The notes beneath the pieces are model-generated. The model made no database searches, was not told where the DNA came from, and worked only from the letters and a program-made list of their open reading frames with translations. From positions 124,001 to 188,000 of the forward strand of contig CAKJVC010000188.1 of the NCBI GenBank assembly GCA_918026815.1: a DNA stretch of 64,000 bases, given 5' to 3'. This document shows, piece by piece, positions 12,299 to 21,884 of the stretch. Positions within the stretch are counted from its first letter, which is position 1. Every line of letters starts with the position of its first letter. The translations under genes were made by a program, and so were the position numbers. The stretch comes from Chalara sp. BL73. Its lineage: Eukaryota; Ascomycota; Leotiomycetes; Helotiales.

Positions 12299-12622
12299 TG
12301 TCACCTGACACAACTCACGTGCGTGTAACAATCGATGGCATATGGACTCCTGACCACGTGACAAGGGACGGACCCAAGATGGGGGAGAGCCCATACGGAC
12401 CCCCTTCGGACATGGCACTCATATCCCTTACGGACCTAGGTACGACACGGACTCCGGAAGAATATAGAGAGGGATATAAAAGGTGCTTTTTCTGTCTACG
12501 AGATTGCTTTCTCTTTATATTTTTTATATCCTTCGTAGTAGACCTCTTAGAATACCACTATTAGCCTCAGATACGTACTCCCATATACCTCTACTCAGCC
12601 TGCGGTATCTAGCGTCGTTACA
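12299..12622. repeat. LTR-like sequence (possible solo LTR)
   Basis: The segment starts with TGTCACCTGACA and ends with CGTTACA, so it has TG...CA ends. It contains a promoter-like GGATATAAAAGG (about 12474-12485) followed by T-rich sequence, as in fungal LTRs. I could not find a matching 5-bp target duplication (AATTA before, GCGCG after), and no second copy lies in the window. The call rests on layout alone. Confidence 0.35.
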
Positions 12623-12867
12623 GCGCGCAATCCTTATTATTTGACCTACCCCTGCTTTTTTTTCTTACAAGAACAAATTACAAGAGGTTTTGGCTTTTTG
12701 TTTATAGTTTAGGTAATTCAACGTCGGCAAAACGTGACTGTAGCGGACGTGATCATTCACCGCTTCTTTTTTTCAGGCGACTACAACTAATTAAACCTTT
12801 CATGAATGATCTTGCACCAGGCTAATGCCAAGCAAATTTAGTTCACGTGATTCTTGGCCTTGCTACT

Positions 12868-13335
12868 GCGTTTTGACAATTGCTGCCTGAACTTCTGCCG
12901 CCACCTGCCCTGCCACCACGTTCTCAATCACTGTATCCGGAATACGAAGTTTGCCATGCAAACCCAGAAACGTTGGATAACTAAGTCCGAGCACTTTCTC
13001 ATATCCAAGTCCTGCTTTTGAGTACAGCATACTAGCCTTTACTAGATCACCTCGATGCTCGAAGAGAGAACCTAGACCTCAGCGTTGTTTAGTGCCGGGA
13101 TGTAAGCCATTGCGTATTAAGCTCCGAGGACCTTCTCGTAGCCTTGAAGTGCTCGCTCATGCATCTGCTCTGCTTCGGCGAGCCTGCCTTGGTTTGGATA
13201 GAGGTTGCCCAAATTGCCCACTGTGTTCAGCGTTGACGTGTGCTCTGCTCCAAGCGCATTCTCGTTGCCTTACAGCGCTCACTCATACATCTGCTCTGCT
13301 TCGGCGAGCTTACCCTGATTTACGTAGAGGAGCTA
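12868..13335 (-). pseudogene. Remnant of kinesin-light-chain-type TPR repeats (NLR/TPR protein tail)
   Basis: On the minus strand the sequence reads repeated LAEAEQM-Y/H-ERALQG units, then EKVLGLSYPTFLGL. These are 42-residue tetratricopeptide units of the kind found at the C-terminus of fungal NB-ARC/TPR and kinesin-light-chain-like proteins. The plus-strand string CTGCTTCGGCGAGC recurs with a spacing of about 126 bp (near 13165 and 13291), matching one unit. Stops and frameshifts break the frame and no nucleotide-binding domain is present, so this is only a tail fragment. Confidence 0.55.
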
Positions 13336-13903
13336 ATTGAAAAAAAGATACAAACCTGGCGCAAAAAGAAGTTCACTTGTCCGTTCTCAGCTATTGAGCG
13401 AGAAGGCGGCGGACTAAGTCCGTCAAGCCGTCATGCTCAAACTCTCACTTAACCCATGACAGGAGCCGAAGAGGCTACGCTGTGGAGAAGTTTGTTGCAT
13501 TTCGCAGTAGGGCTAGCAATTTTCATTAATGGGATAGGCTGTCCAAGAGTAGTTGGTCTCTCCTTTTACAGTTAGAAACCCGAGATCCGAACCATTGCCA
13601 CCACACTCGCTCCTCCTTCCATCGGGCGACTGTTCTCGAAACACTTTTTGAAGGTCGCGCCTACCCTAATAATTGTAATTATTTTAATAGCTTGGCCGAC
13701 ATAGGCTGGGTCTTCCTTTCTCAATTCGAAAGCCTGTATCAAGACAAGTACCTCCCGTCACCCCTCCCTCATACACATATGTACCTCGCTTACCTCTACA
13801 TATCTGGAAGAAGCGCATTGATGGAATTGGTTCTGATGCGTAGTGCATTCCAAAAGGAAGTGGCTATGGCTTGGTAAGTGTTCTTACAGTTCAGTTTATT
13901 GCT
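13336..13903. other. Intergenic stretch between two gene fragments
   Basis: No supported gene. The short frame at 13692-13877 has no family features. Confidence 0.3.
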
Positions 13904-14146
13904 CTATCCAGCGTGCGGAATATACTGAGTCCATTCCACGGTAAGGTATATGGCCGGCTCCAACGCCCTCATACCAAAGAACACCTCGATAAGGAGATAT
14001 ATGCGCGCCAGAAAGTACAACAAGGTTGCAAACCAATAAAGCAGCGATTTCAGCCAGCCTCTATTGGGCAACCACCAAGTTATACCTGCGACCGGGACCC
14101 AAAGATAGATCACACCCAACATAATGCAAACCGATATCTTCCACAT
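13904..14146 (-). pseudogene. C-terminal fragment of a fungal integral membrane protein
   Basis: The 80-residue frame has two membrane-like segments (ISVCIMLGVIYLWVPVAG; SLLYWFATLLYFLARIYLLI). It ends in EPAIYLTVEWTQYIPHAG, which resembles the conserved end of an uncharacterised fungal membrane-protein family whose members finish with a W-x-x-Y/F-I/F-P-H motif. The upstream exons expected above 14147 are missing; that region is T-rich and then an 11-bp tandem repeat. I read this as a severed last exon. Confidence 0.5.
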
Positions 14147-14238
14147 AAGTCAGACTCAACATTTTTTTTCGCTGGTTCCGTTTTAGTTTTGGGACATGAG
14201 CAGCTGCTGCTTAACCTGAGCGGAGGGTGAGCATTCCT

Positions 14239-14279
14239 GAGCACGGCCTGAGCTCGGCCTGAGCTCGGCCTGAGCAAAC
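14239..14279. repeat. 11-bp tandem repeat (GAGCTCGGCCT), three units plus a partial
   Basis: Units at 14239-14249 (one mismatch), 14250-14260 and 14261-14271, followed by GAGCAAACT. Nearby GAGCA words (to about 14306) suggest an older, larger array. Confidence 0.7.
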
Positions 14280-15009
14280 TGAGCACACGGTAAAGTCAGC
14301 CTGAGCATGCACTGGGCGGCCATTTTAGCTCCCAAAAGGGCTTGTTTTGGCTCCACTGATGCTCGGTTACACTTTCTCTATCTTGCCTACAAGCACAGAT
14401 CTCATTTTGGGCTCCTTTTCAACCGAGATTCCCCAGAGCCAATTTTAGATCCACATTCGCTTATATACACGTGATAAGTTGGTCAGCTTCATTATTCAAT
14501 AACGTCTCATTAATATCCATGAGGGCGATTTCATACAATGCGATTTTCTGTGGCATTTAATTCACTCCTTTTTGTTTTTGGATATGCTATATTTTCCCCG
14601 CGTGTTTCTTTTCTCTTTCTGCTAGTTTTTGTTCTGCTTGTAGAAAGCAAAAGGCTGAAATGCCTGACGGAGAGTTTGATTCCTGTGCTATTTATGTACA
14701 TGTGGCACTACTTCAGGAAGCGGCTTGTACCAGTTCTATCTCTGCGGATAATTGGAATAACTGGTTCGCCGGTTGATCGTCATAAGATTCATGCAGCTGC
14801 GAGATTGCTTTGAGTTGAAGTAGGCCGTGATATTTTCGTGGCCCCGTAACTTGCGACATAGTGCTTAAAGATAATTGAGTTGTATTAGTACAGACAATAT
14901 GCGGCTCGAGTTTGAGTTCTTAATGTTACTAAGCAAGTTGGGCAGTAGAATAGAAATCCATATCGCAATCGCTCAGACATGGTCTAAAGCAAAAAGTTGC
15001 GCTCTGTAA

Positions 15010-15120
15010 GACTGGAGCTTAAGTGGACGCAGCATCGCAATTACAGTTTCCAGGTTTGGGCTCCGGAGCCAGAACCGGCCTCTCCAAACCTGCGCAGTCA
15101 ATCCCTAGTCAAGTAATATT
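15010..15120 (+). repeat. Dispersed repeat, copy 1 (partner at 56418-56545)
   Basis: Shares ordered words with 56418-56545 in the same orientation: TGGACGCAGCA, CGGAGCCA and the tail around CAGTCAATCCCTAGTCAAG versus CAGTCAGCCTATCCCTGGGA. Identity is partial, so these are old copies. Both lie in AT-rich blocks. Confidence 0.55.
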
Positions 15121-15168
15121 TGTAGGCGCTACTGTAAGGCTTGCGCACTACACAGCTACTCCCTATCT

Positions 15169-15207
15169 CTGTCTCTGCACCCTGTCTCTGCACCCTGTCT
15201 CTGCACC
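15169..15207 (+). repeat. 13-bp minisatellite CTGTCTCTGCACC x3
   Basis: Three exact units at 15169, 15182 and 15195, with degenerate units on both sides. The reverse complement (GGTGCAGAGACAG) matches the arrays at 19428, 34240, 57365 and 61855, forming one dispersed minisatellite family. Confidence 0.8.
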
Positions 15208-16395
15208 CTTGTCCTGCGCCTCTGTCTTGGCACGTTCTTAGGTGAGATCATGTGTGTAACCAATGATGATCCCCGGGCCGACCCGTCTGGAAGATTATGC
15301 TTGCGTAACCAATGACACGGCTTCTAGGTCAAGAGGCTTAAATGCCAAACAGACTTGCCTCGCCCTTAGAGGTTACTGTATCCAGTCTGCGCATCTGAAG
15401 CCAATTCTCCACTGTGATTTGCTCGGCCTGTACGAAAGAACGCGCTTTTCGCCCTAGAACAGCGTTCCAAAAATTCTGAAGGTCCGCAGCTAAAGTCATT
15501 CCACCGGAAACCCGAAAAGTCTCCTACAAGTGCACAGAATCTTAGATCCGAGTTTTATAAAATGCTCTGTTCAGAATTTTCGATATATCAACGTTCTATT
15601 TTAAGAGCTTGTAACAACGCGATTCTGACGTAATTTCACCCTGTTCCAAGTATAGGGTCCGAATTTAGGATGTAGGAAATCAAAATGTATGTCGCAAGAA
15701 CCCAGCAATCACTGCTGTTGCTTTCACAAAATGGCTCTACTTATGATTCTTTCTGAGTTCATGTTTCGGCTATATGTATCACGAATATCTGTGAGTTTGC
15801 TCCTTTTAGCGGAGATTTACTCCGACTAATACGAGTAAAAGATATGAGACCGAAACAAAGTTTAAGGTGCTATCTCCATCGAAAATTTCGTCGATGTATC
15901 AGTCTATTTAAGACGGGAAAAGGTGCTGAAGTTTGGCTTTATCAAAGTCTTAATAAATCTGAGAGGACAACCATTCTAGATATATCCAAGGTTAAGAGCA
16001 AGGAAAATGCACTTGTGATGAATAATACCTAGGATAAGTCAATAAGCAAAAGAGTATTATCCACTTTCTTCTTTCAGAAAGTATTTTTACATAAGTCAAT
16101 AAATCCCTGAATCTTCCTTGCTACTATTCATCAGCTTCAAGCCTCTGATTCGACTTAACAAACCTTTTAGTTTAATATTGTAAGAAATAAACCACTAGAC
16201 ATGCAAGCCACTTTTCAGCTTATGTGGCTCTACGAAGCCAGCCGGCCTTTGTATGTAATAATATAAGAAGCCAAACCGGCCTTTTCCTGAAATAGCACCA
16301 GCTGGAAGTATTAAAAGAAGTGTTCGACACTTGATAGATCACTAACAACTACAATAGGCGCTTCACTTACTACTTCAGTTGATCCAACAAAAGCA
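15208..16395. other. AT-rich non-coding stretch
   Basis: No gene recognisable. Two short similar words, AAGCCAGCCGGCCTTTG (16236-16252) and AAGCCAAACCGGCCTTT (16268-16284), form a small degenerate direct repeat. Confidence 0.3.
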
Positions 16396-16960
16396 ATGCT
16401 TAGATCCTTTAAGAAAAAGGAGCATGATGGTCAGATAATATCCGCGACAGATACTCCCTGTATAGCTAAGTCTGCCTAAGTAACTTAAGCACAAGCTTGG
16501 GACAACATCCGGGCCGCACTTTTCTTATAGCTCACACTAGCTGAGTATGTCGTATTCCTTAGAACGCTTACTAGTCTCTAAACTTCACAGATTCTTTCTA
16601 GTAGTAATAGTAAAATAGTTCTTGAAAATACTTTTAAGAATGTGCCGCTTCTAGCGATCGCGGGACTCTACTGCTTATTTGGAACAGCTGGAGCAAGCTA
16701 GTTATAGTATATTTGGCGCGGCAATGCTATTTAGTTGGCTGGAAATATTCTTTTGTAAGTTTTCTGTAACATTCCAAAAAAAAAGTACTAACTGGATAAT
16801 CTAAAGACCCGGGTTACTCTACTCGCTTGTCGGCTTTATTAACATCTACACCGCTTAAAGTGGGCACTAGTCCGTCACTGCCAAGATATCGCTTATCGTG
16901 GTTGGTTTGTGTACTGGAAATATGTTTGTGCTATTTTTGGTTTATAACTACTAAGTATTA
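16396..16960 (+). pseudogene. RIP-type degraded gene for an unidentified membrane-associated protein
   Basis: From the ATG at 16396 the frame reads MLRSFKKKEHDGQIISATDT, then AQAWDNIRAALF, PLLAIAGLYCLFGTAGAS and later FCNIPKKKYQLDN, with a frame change near 16775. It is interrupted by many TAG/TAA codons. Several sit where Trp or Gln would fit, for example AGC-TAG-TTA-TAG-TAT-ATT-TGG, which would read S-W-L-W-Y-I-W if TAG came from TGG. That is the TpG to TpA change expected of RIP. Hydrophobic stretches suggest at least one membrane segment. I do not recognise the family. Confidence 0.4.
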
Positions 16961-17494
16961 AAAAGAATAAAAACACCTCGTACTGAAGCACTAGCTAAGC
17001 GGAATTACGCATAAGAGTACTTTTGAGTAAAAGCAGAATTTTGGTAAGTGTTTAAAGATATTAAAAAAGAAGTGCTCTGTTTAAGGTTAGATAATAACCT
17101 AGTTTTGTAATGAATTGCGTTAATAAATTAAGGAAAAAAGAGCTGTTTGCGCCACACGAATAGTAGTGAAGCCGGAAGCGAAGAACAGATTGTCTAGCTT
17201 CAATAATAGAAAGTTGCCACGATTTTGTAACAAGATATACAGGAAATCCTGAATAAAGCGCATTAAAGTGCTGAAAACCGTCACTAGCTTTGTAGCACGC
17301 AAATTCATGCAAAGTCGCTACGGGGGTCAATTAACGAGTAAATTACACTAAAACTCGAGTGTACCGGCGAGTAAAAGCTCGTTATAAATCTTGCATTACA
17401 CCCTAAATGCTTTTTCTAGTCTTCATATCTAATTTACTTTTAACACATTTCTTTAACCCGAATGCTTTATTTTTATTTCAATCATGTCTTTGGT
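16961..17494. other. AT-rich spacer downstream of the MFS relic
   Basis: Short minus-strand frames at 17061-17330 have no recognisable domain. No other feature seen. Confidence 0.3.
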
Positions 17495-19271
17495 TTATTG
17501 AAAAGCCAGCTTTTTCCGCTTCATGAAAGCACTACTAACAATACTAACAACGCCAGCAACAATAACTAGAATCCAAATCACACCTATAGTATCTACAATA
17601 GCTTGTATCGCCAACTTTTGGACATTTGGGTCATCACTAGCAAGAATTGTAGACTTTGCACCCGCAAAAGCGCCTCTGAGCTCTTTAGCACTGAAACCTC
17701 GTTCTGCCAGAGTATCCTTTAACTTAATAAACTCCACGTTCTGGAAAATAATATTCGCAAAAAAGAGTGCGATAGCAGCGCTTCCGATTTGCGAAACGTT
17801 CATAACGCTAGTTGCACCGAATATATTTTCTGGCTTAACTTTTACAACAGCCACTGAATAAGCAATTTGCAATGCAAAACCGGCTCCGACTGCTACTAAA
17901 ACTTCGTAGCCGTAGATTGTGCCGGTTTTAGTTTTGGCATTAACGGTGTGCATAAGTGCCTCTCTAATTGTCATGAAAATACCAGCTATAATGTAGATAG
18001 GCATATACCGTCCAAGTACTAAAAGTAGGCTACTCGCAAGCATAACGAAAAAAATCATAATACAAATAAATGGCAGAAGGCGGACTGCTGCTTTGATCGC
18101 TGAGTCACTTTTCGTAAATTGAAAGAAGAAAAGGATGTAATAAATAGCAATAAATACAGCTGCTGCGGCAGCAGCATAGGCAATGTAAAGAAGAACGACG
18201 GTTCTGCTTTTAAGGATCTGAACAGGGAATAGTCGTTTTTCAGCAGTCGTGAAAATGCAGTAAACTTGTTAGAAGATGTAAGCGAAAAAAAAGACTCCGA
18301 AAACGACCCAAAGAAAAATTGGTCCGGCGGACGTCCATTTCCAAGTGGATTTCAAGAAAGCATATGCGACCTGGAAAAAGGTCCAAGTGCCAGTATTAAA
18401 GAAAACTCCAACCCAATCTATTTGCTTTAACTTTGTAGAACCAGAAATGTCGGGCTTGCCGTTGTATTTTAGAAAAAGAAAAATATAGACTAGCGCGACT
18501 AAAGCGGCTAATAGAAGGTTGATAAAAAAGGCCTATCTCTATGTGGCTTTGCTTTCTGCGAAGCTTCCGCCGATAACGGGTCCGAGAATTGCTTCTGCTT
18601 CCCAGCACAAACCGATTGCTGCATTGTAGATAAAACGCTTTTTTATGCTTGTGAAAACGAAATTGTATGTCAAGGCACTAAAAAAAATTAGACACGCGTC
18701 GCGATAAACTAAAGAAAGAATATAATCTCACTCGAAATACATGCTTGCACTACTTGAACCAGCAATAACTCTGCCGACAATTATGGTATTCATAGTAAGT
18801 GCTGCACTACAAACCGCACTGCCGATTTCAAAAAGAATAACACTACTAATCATAAAGTATTTAATCTCAAAAAGAGCATAACACTAGCTAATAAGTAGAA
18901 TCGCAGCAACAGATTCTATAGGAAATCCAATACCGACTTAAGCCAACTTCTCGATTTCTCCTAGGGATTCAAGAATAGGCTCTTGCACATCAGCAGCAAT
19001 TGTAGTATCCAGTCCTAATAGTTTATAATTAATTTGAGAAATATAGACTGCTTTAAAAGAACTTGCTATAAAGAAAAGATCCTAGAAAAAGGCCAGCACA
19101 GACTAACGCTTATGCCCAACTACTAATTGGCTTTTCAAATCGTGCGGTTTCTTTTTCGGCGGGATTAAAATTAAGAAATGAGATTTTTTCGATGTCGATA
19201 AATAACTGTTGAAAAGTTGTATTTCCGGTGGCGTCCTCCGCGGTATCAGCTTGCTCGACTTTTGGAGCCAT
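17495..19271 (-). pseudogene. Degraded MFS transporter, DHA14 (14-TM drug:H+ antiporter) type
   Basis: The start is the ATG at 19271 (MAPKVEQADTAEDATGN...). The last 187 codons (18058-17495) are still open and contain several transmembrane segments (MIFFVMLASSLLLVLGRYMP; AIQAIVDTIGVIWILVIVAG) and a basic tail. Between them the frame can be followed by eye through GPVIGGSFAESKAT, then W-R-W-A-F-F with both Trp codons as TAG, then ISGSTKLKQIDWVGVF. G-P-x-I-G-G is the motif C typical of antiporter-type MFS proteins. Roughly 590 codons in total fit the 14-TM subfamily. Multiple stop codons, mostly explained by TGG to TAG or CAG to TAG, show RIP-like decay. A 14-bp minisatellite lies just upstream at 19428. 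Confidence 0.75.
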
Positions 19272-19427
19272 TTTTCCGTATACGATAAATGATTTAAATA
19301 AAAGACCGACAACTTATAAAAGGAAGTATTCAAGATAGTGACAAGTAAGGCTTAAAAGGCTAAAGCGAAGTAAACTGCAGAAGCAATAAAATCCAAATAG
19401 GGTTCATGGAGGTTGGCGTCAGATTTA

Positions 19428-19542
19428 TAGGGTGCAGAGCCGTGCAGAACCGTGCAGAACCAGGGGGCAGAGCCAGGGGGCAGAGCCAAGGTGCAGAGTC
19501 AGGGTGCAGAGCCAGGGTGCAGAGCTAGGGTGTGAGCCAGGG
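19428..19542. repeat. Minisatellite GTGCAGAGCCAGGG (about 14 bp, about 8 units)
   Basis: Imperfect tandem copies of GTGCAGAGCCAGGG, including the shorter GTGCAGAACC units. The array lies about 160 bp upstream of the start of the MFS relic and belongs to the same family as the arrays at 15169, 34240, 57365 and 61855. Confidence 0.8.
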
Positions 19543-20275
19543 CAAGCTTTTCTTTGTGCCATTGTGATTCAGCGGGTGCTAACAACTCTTTTTAGCAAAT
19601 AACGAGTTAAAATGAATTTTGGTGTTTCTATTCGGATGTGCTAAGTAGGTACTCAAGTGGGGCGTTTACGCGCGAAAGCATCCAAAGCGAAGCTATCCGT
19701 TCGTTTGTTTTTACTTCCCGGAGCACACATCGCCACATCAGCAGAATTTCTTGCTAAAATTGCTCTGCTAACGTTTGCATGTTTTTTTTACTGAGTCAGT
19801 TAGTGTAAAAGCAGTTCCGAATTTTGGTTGGCGGTTGATGGAGATTTAGTTACATGGTTCAAATTCAACTATAGATATTACAAGAGTTAGTAAAACTATA
19901 AGCAACAGCAAACTAGAGACATCGCCTGGAGTAAGCTGTAGAATCTTGATTTTGTTCTTGCTCGTATTGAAGCTGCAAAAAGCCCGTTACGGCTGTTGAA
20001 TATCCTTGTGAATTATAAATGACTTGGAAGGTTCGGTACGCTGTAATGCACGTTCTAACAATAGATATTTGGAACTGAAAGTTGGCTAGTAGAGGACCAG
20101 AAATAGACCTTGATTAAAAGCTAAATGCTACGTATCAACATGCACTACTTATATAGAAGCCGGCATTTACTTTATTTACAGTCGTTAGGAAAACGGAACT
20201 GTAAACATTACTCAGCACTATCTCAAAGACACATCTCTATTCGCCGACAAGTTGATTATTCTAATCTTAGCAAAA
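19543..20275. other. Upstream region of the cupin gene
   Basis: No gene. A TATA-like TTATATAG is present near 20148-20155, about 120 bp before the cupin ATG. Confidence 0.3.
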
Positions 20276-21130
20276 ATGCATCTTAAAGTCATTATTCCCG
20301 CTACTGTTTTTGCAAGCGTCGCTCTTGCGGGGCCGCAGCACAAACCGCTCGAGAAACGCACAGAAGTTAATGATGTTCCATTTACAAAGCTCACGCTTTC
20401 TTTGACACAACAACTTTCTTTCGCTGATACCGCTGCGGATCGATTTAAAATGCTGCTTAATAATACACAATTCGTTTTTAGTTTTAACGACCAATCACAA
20501 AAGAACAAAAGAAGCAAAGGCGGAGATCTTGTTGCCGCCAATCGAAAAACTTTCCCGGCACTTGTAAGTACCGGTGCTGGTATAGCGGTTAGGTTTTTTG
20601 GACTTTGTAGGTTCAATACACTTTATGTACATTTTCGTGCCGTTGAGCTCCAAATTGTAGTTGCTGGAACGGTTTTCACTGAAATGATTCCTGAGAATGG
20701 AGTTTTTAGGGACGGCGAACCATCCCGCGGGCGAAGGGCAATCACAAATACGCTAAAGGCATTTGATATGCAGCTATTCTATCAGGGGAGCGTACACTCT
20801 CAATTCAATCCCGAGTGTGAGCCAGCGATTTTTGTAGCGGCTTTTAATAATGAAGATTTTGGGGCAGGGCAAGTAGCTGATGAATTGTTTTCTATTTCGC
20901 CTGAAGTTGTCAGTGCCGCCTTTGGGCAGGCTATCGATGCGGAGCATGTGGCGAAATTCAAGGGAAAGATTCCAGCTAGTATCGCAAACGGTGTTGAAGC
21001 TTGTTTGAAGAAGTGTAAGGTATCCTCAAAGCTAACGTCCATCCCTGCGTGCCGAAAAACCCTGTGTGCCGAAAAAACTTCATGGTTTAGGGGTCTTAAA
21101 TCTCCACCACGTAAATATATAAAGTTATAA
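20276..21130 (+). CDS. Secreted cupin (germin/spherulin-like), open but altered at both metal site and C-terminus
   Basis: I chose the ATG at 20276 over 20252 because it opens directly with a signal peptide (MHLKVIIPATVFASVALA), followed by a Kex2-like site (LEKR). The body is a cupin_1-type domain. The first motif reads NTLYVHFRAVELQIVVAG and the second YQGSVHSQFNPECE, then AAFNNEDFGAGQ. Germin-like relatives usually have H-x-H in the first motif; here the first His position is Tyr (TAT), consistent with a CAT to TAT change, so metal binding is probably weakened. The natural end is likely near CLKKCKV (about 21023). The following ~35 codons run into a dispersed repeat that begins about 21030. 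Relatives are extracellular proteins of uncertain activity. The frame is open but probably a RIP-touched, possibly non-functional copy. Confidence 0.65.
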   Translation: MHLKVIIPATVFASVALAGPQHKPLEKRTEVNDVPFTKLTLSLTQQLSFADTAADRFKMLLNNTQFVFSFNDQSQKNKRSKGGDLVAANRKTFPALVSTGAGIAVRFFGLCRFNTLYVHFRAVELQIVVAGTVFTEMIPENGVFRDGEPSRGRRAITNTLKAFDMQLFYQGSVHSQFNPECEPAIFVAAFNNEDFGAGQVADELFSISPEVVSAAFGQAIDAEHVAKFKGKIPASIANGVEACLKKCKVSSKLTSIPACRKTLCAEKTSWFRGLKSPPRKYIKL

Positions 21131-21440
21131 TCAGTTTGCTATTGTTCTTTAGCTATTTCTCTACAAGAGCTCAACTTGCAGTCAGAAAAATACTATAGTT
21201 TAGCTATGCTGTCGATCGTCCTGTTGAGAGCGTCAAAAGCTGCTATAGCTATTACCCCTTGCTTTATCATGACTATTAACCTGTCCCCGAAATTCGGGGC
21301 CATAGCATAAAGCTTCTATTAAGTTCAAATATAGCTCTAAGGTTTGAAGACGCAAAGAACAAGGAAACCTGCCTGCCGGATTTATCCGGACAAAAGTGGG
21401 AGGTACTTCCGTACACGAAATGCCAAGCATCTTAATAAGC
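21030..21440 (+). repeat. Dispersed repeat family 2, copy 1 (partner at 36733-37018)
   Basis: Begins with TAACGTCCATCCCTGCGTG, the same word found in the TIR-like arms elsewhere in the window. It then continues with sequence that aligns in order with 36733-37018: GTGCCGAAA, GGTTTAGGGG versus TGTTTAGAGG, ATGCTGTCGATCGTC versus ATGCTGTCGATTGTC, CATAGCATAAAGCTTCT versus CATACGAAGCTTTT. Both copies sit immediately downstream of a degraded gene. Confidence 0.6.
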
Positions 21441-21884
21441 GAGGAAGGATTTATTGCCCTTACCTAATGTTGTATTTACAGCCACGCTAGTCGTATTTTA
21501 TTATTTGCCACTTGTGGCTGTTAAGGTCTGTGGCTGACGCGATCTAGCTTCTCTGGGCGACAGGGCAGAATTTCACGTGCAGCATAAGTACGGTTTCTAC
21601 CACTCGTTGCGATACTGTACATGTCAGCGACAACAAGTTATGGCCCAACCACGCTTCTGCAGCGAATCCCTAGCGCTTGGCTGGCTTTGTGCGCACGCTT
21701 GCGGCGATGAACAACGACGCCACCATTCCCGCGAGGCTGCGTTCAGCTGAGTCGATTTAACCGCCAGCCTTCAATCCAACATCCTCTCCCAACTCGAAAA
21801 CAACTTCGCATATATGCCGATTCGGCGACGCAAAATTCACTGATAATCCTCTTTCCTTTCGGCGCCTCAAATCCAGGCCCAATA
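21441..21884 (+). other. 5' region of the HET-NACHT-WD40 gene
   Basis: No separate gene. The segment is less AT-rich than the block to its left and is the presumed promoter and leader of the gene that follows. Confidence 0.3.

Noticed and set aside
12299..12622. Calling the LTR-like segment a confirmed solo LTR
   Set aside because: Target duplication and a second copy are missing, so only a low-confidence repeat call is given.
13092..13452. Plus-strand frames rich in Leu and Ala
   Set aside because: They are antisense to the TPR remnant on the minus strand.
14538..14813. Hydrophobic 91-residue frame that could be a membrane peptide
   Set aside because: T-rich DNA gives such frames by chance; no start context, homology or neighbouring exon supports it.
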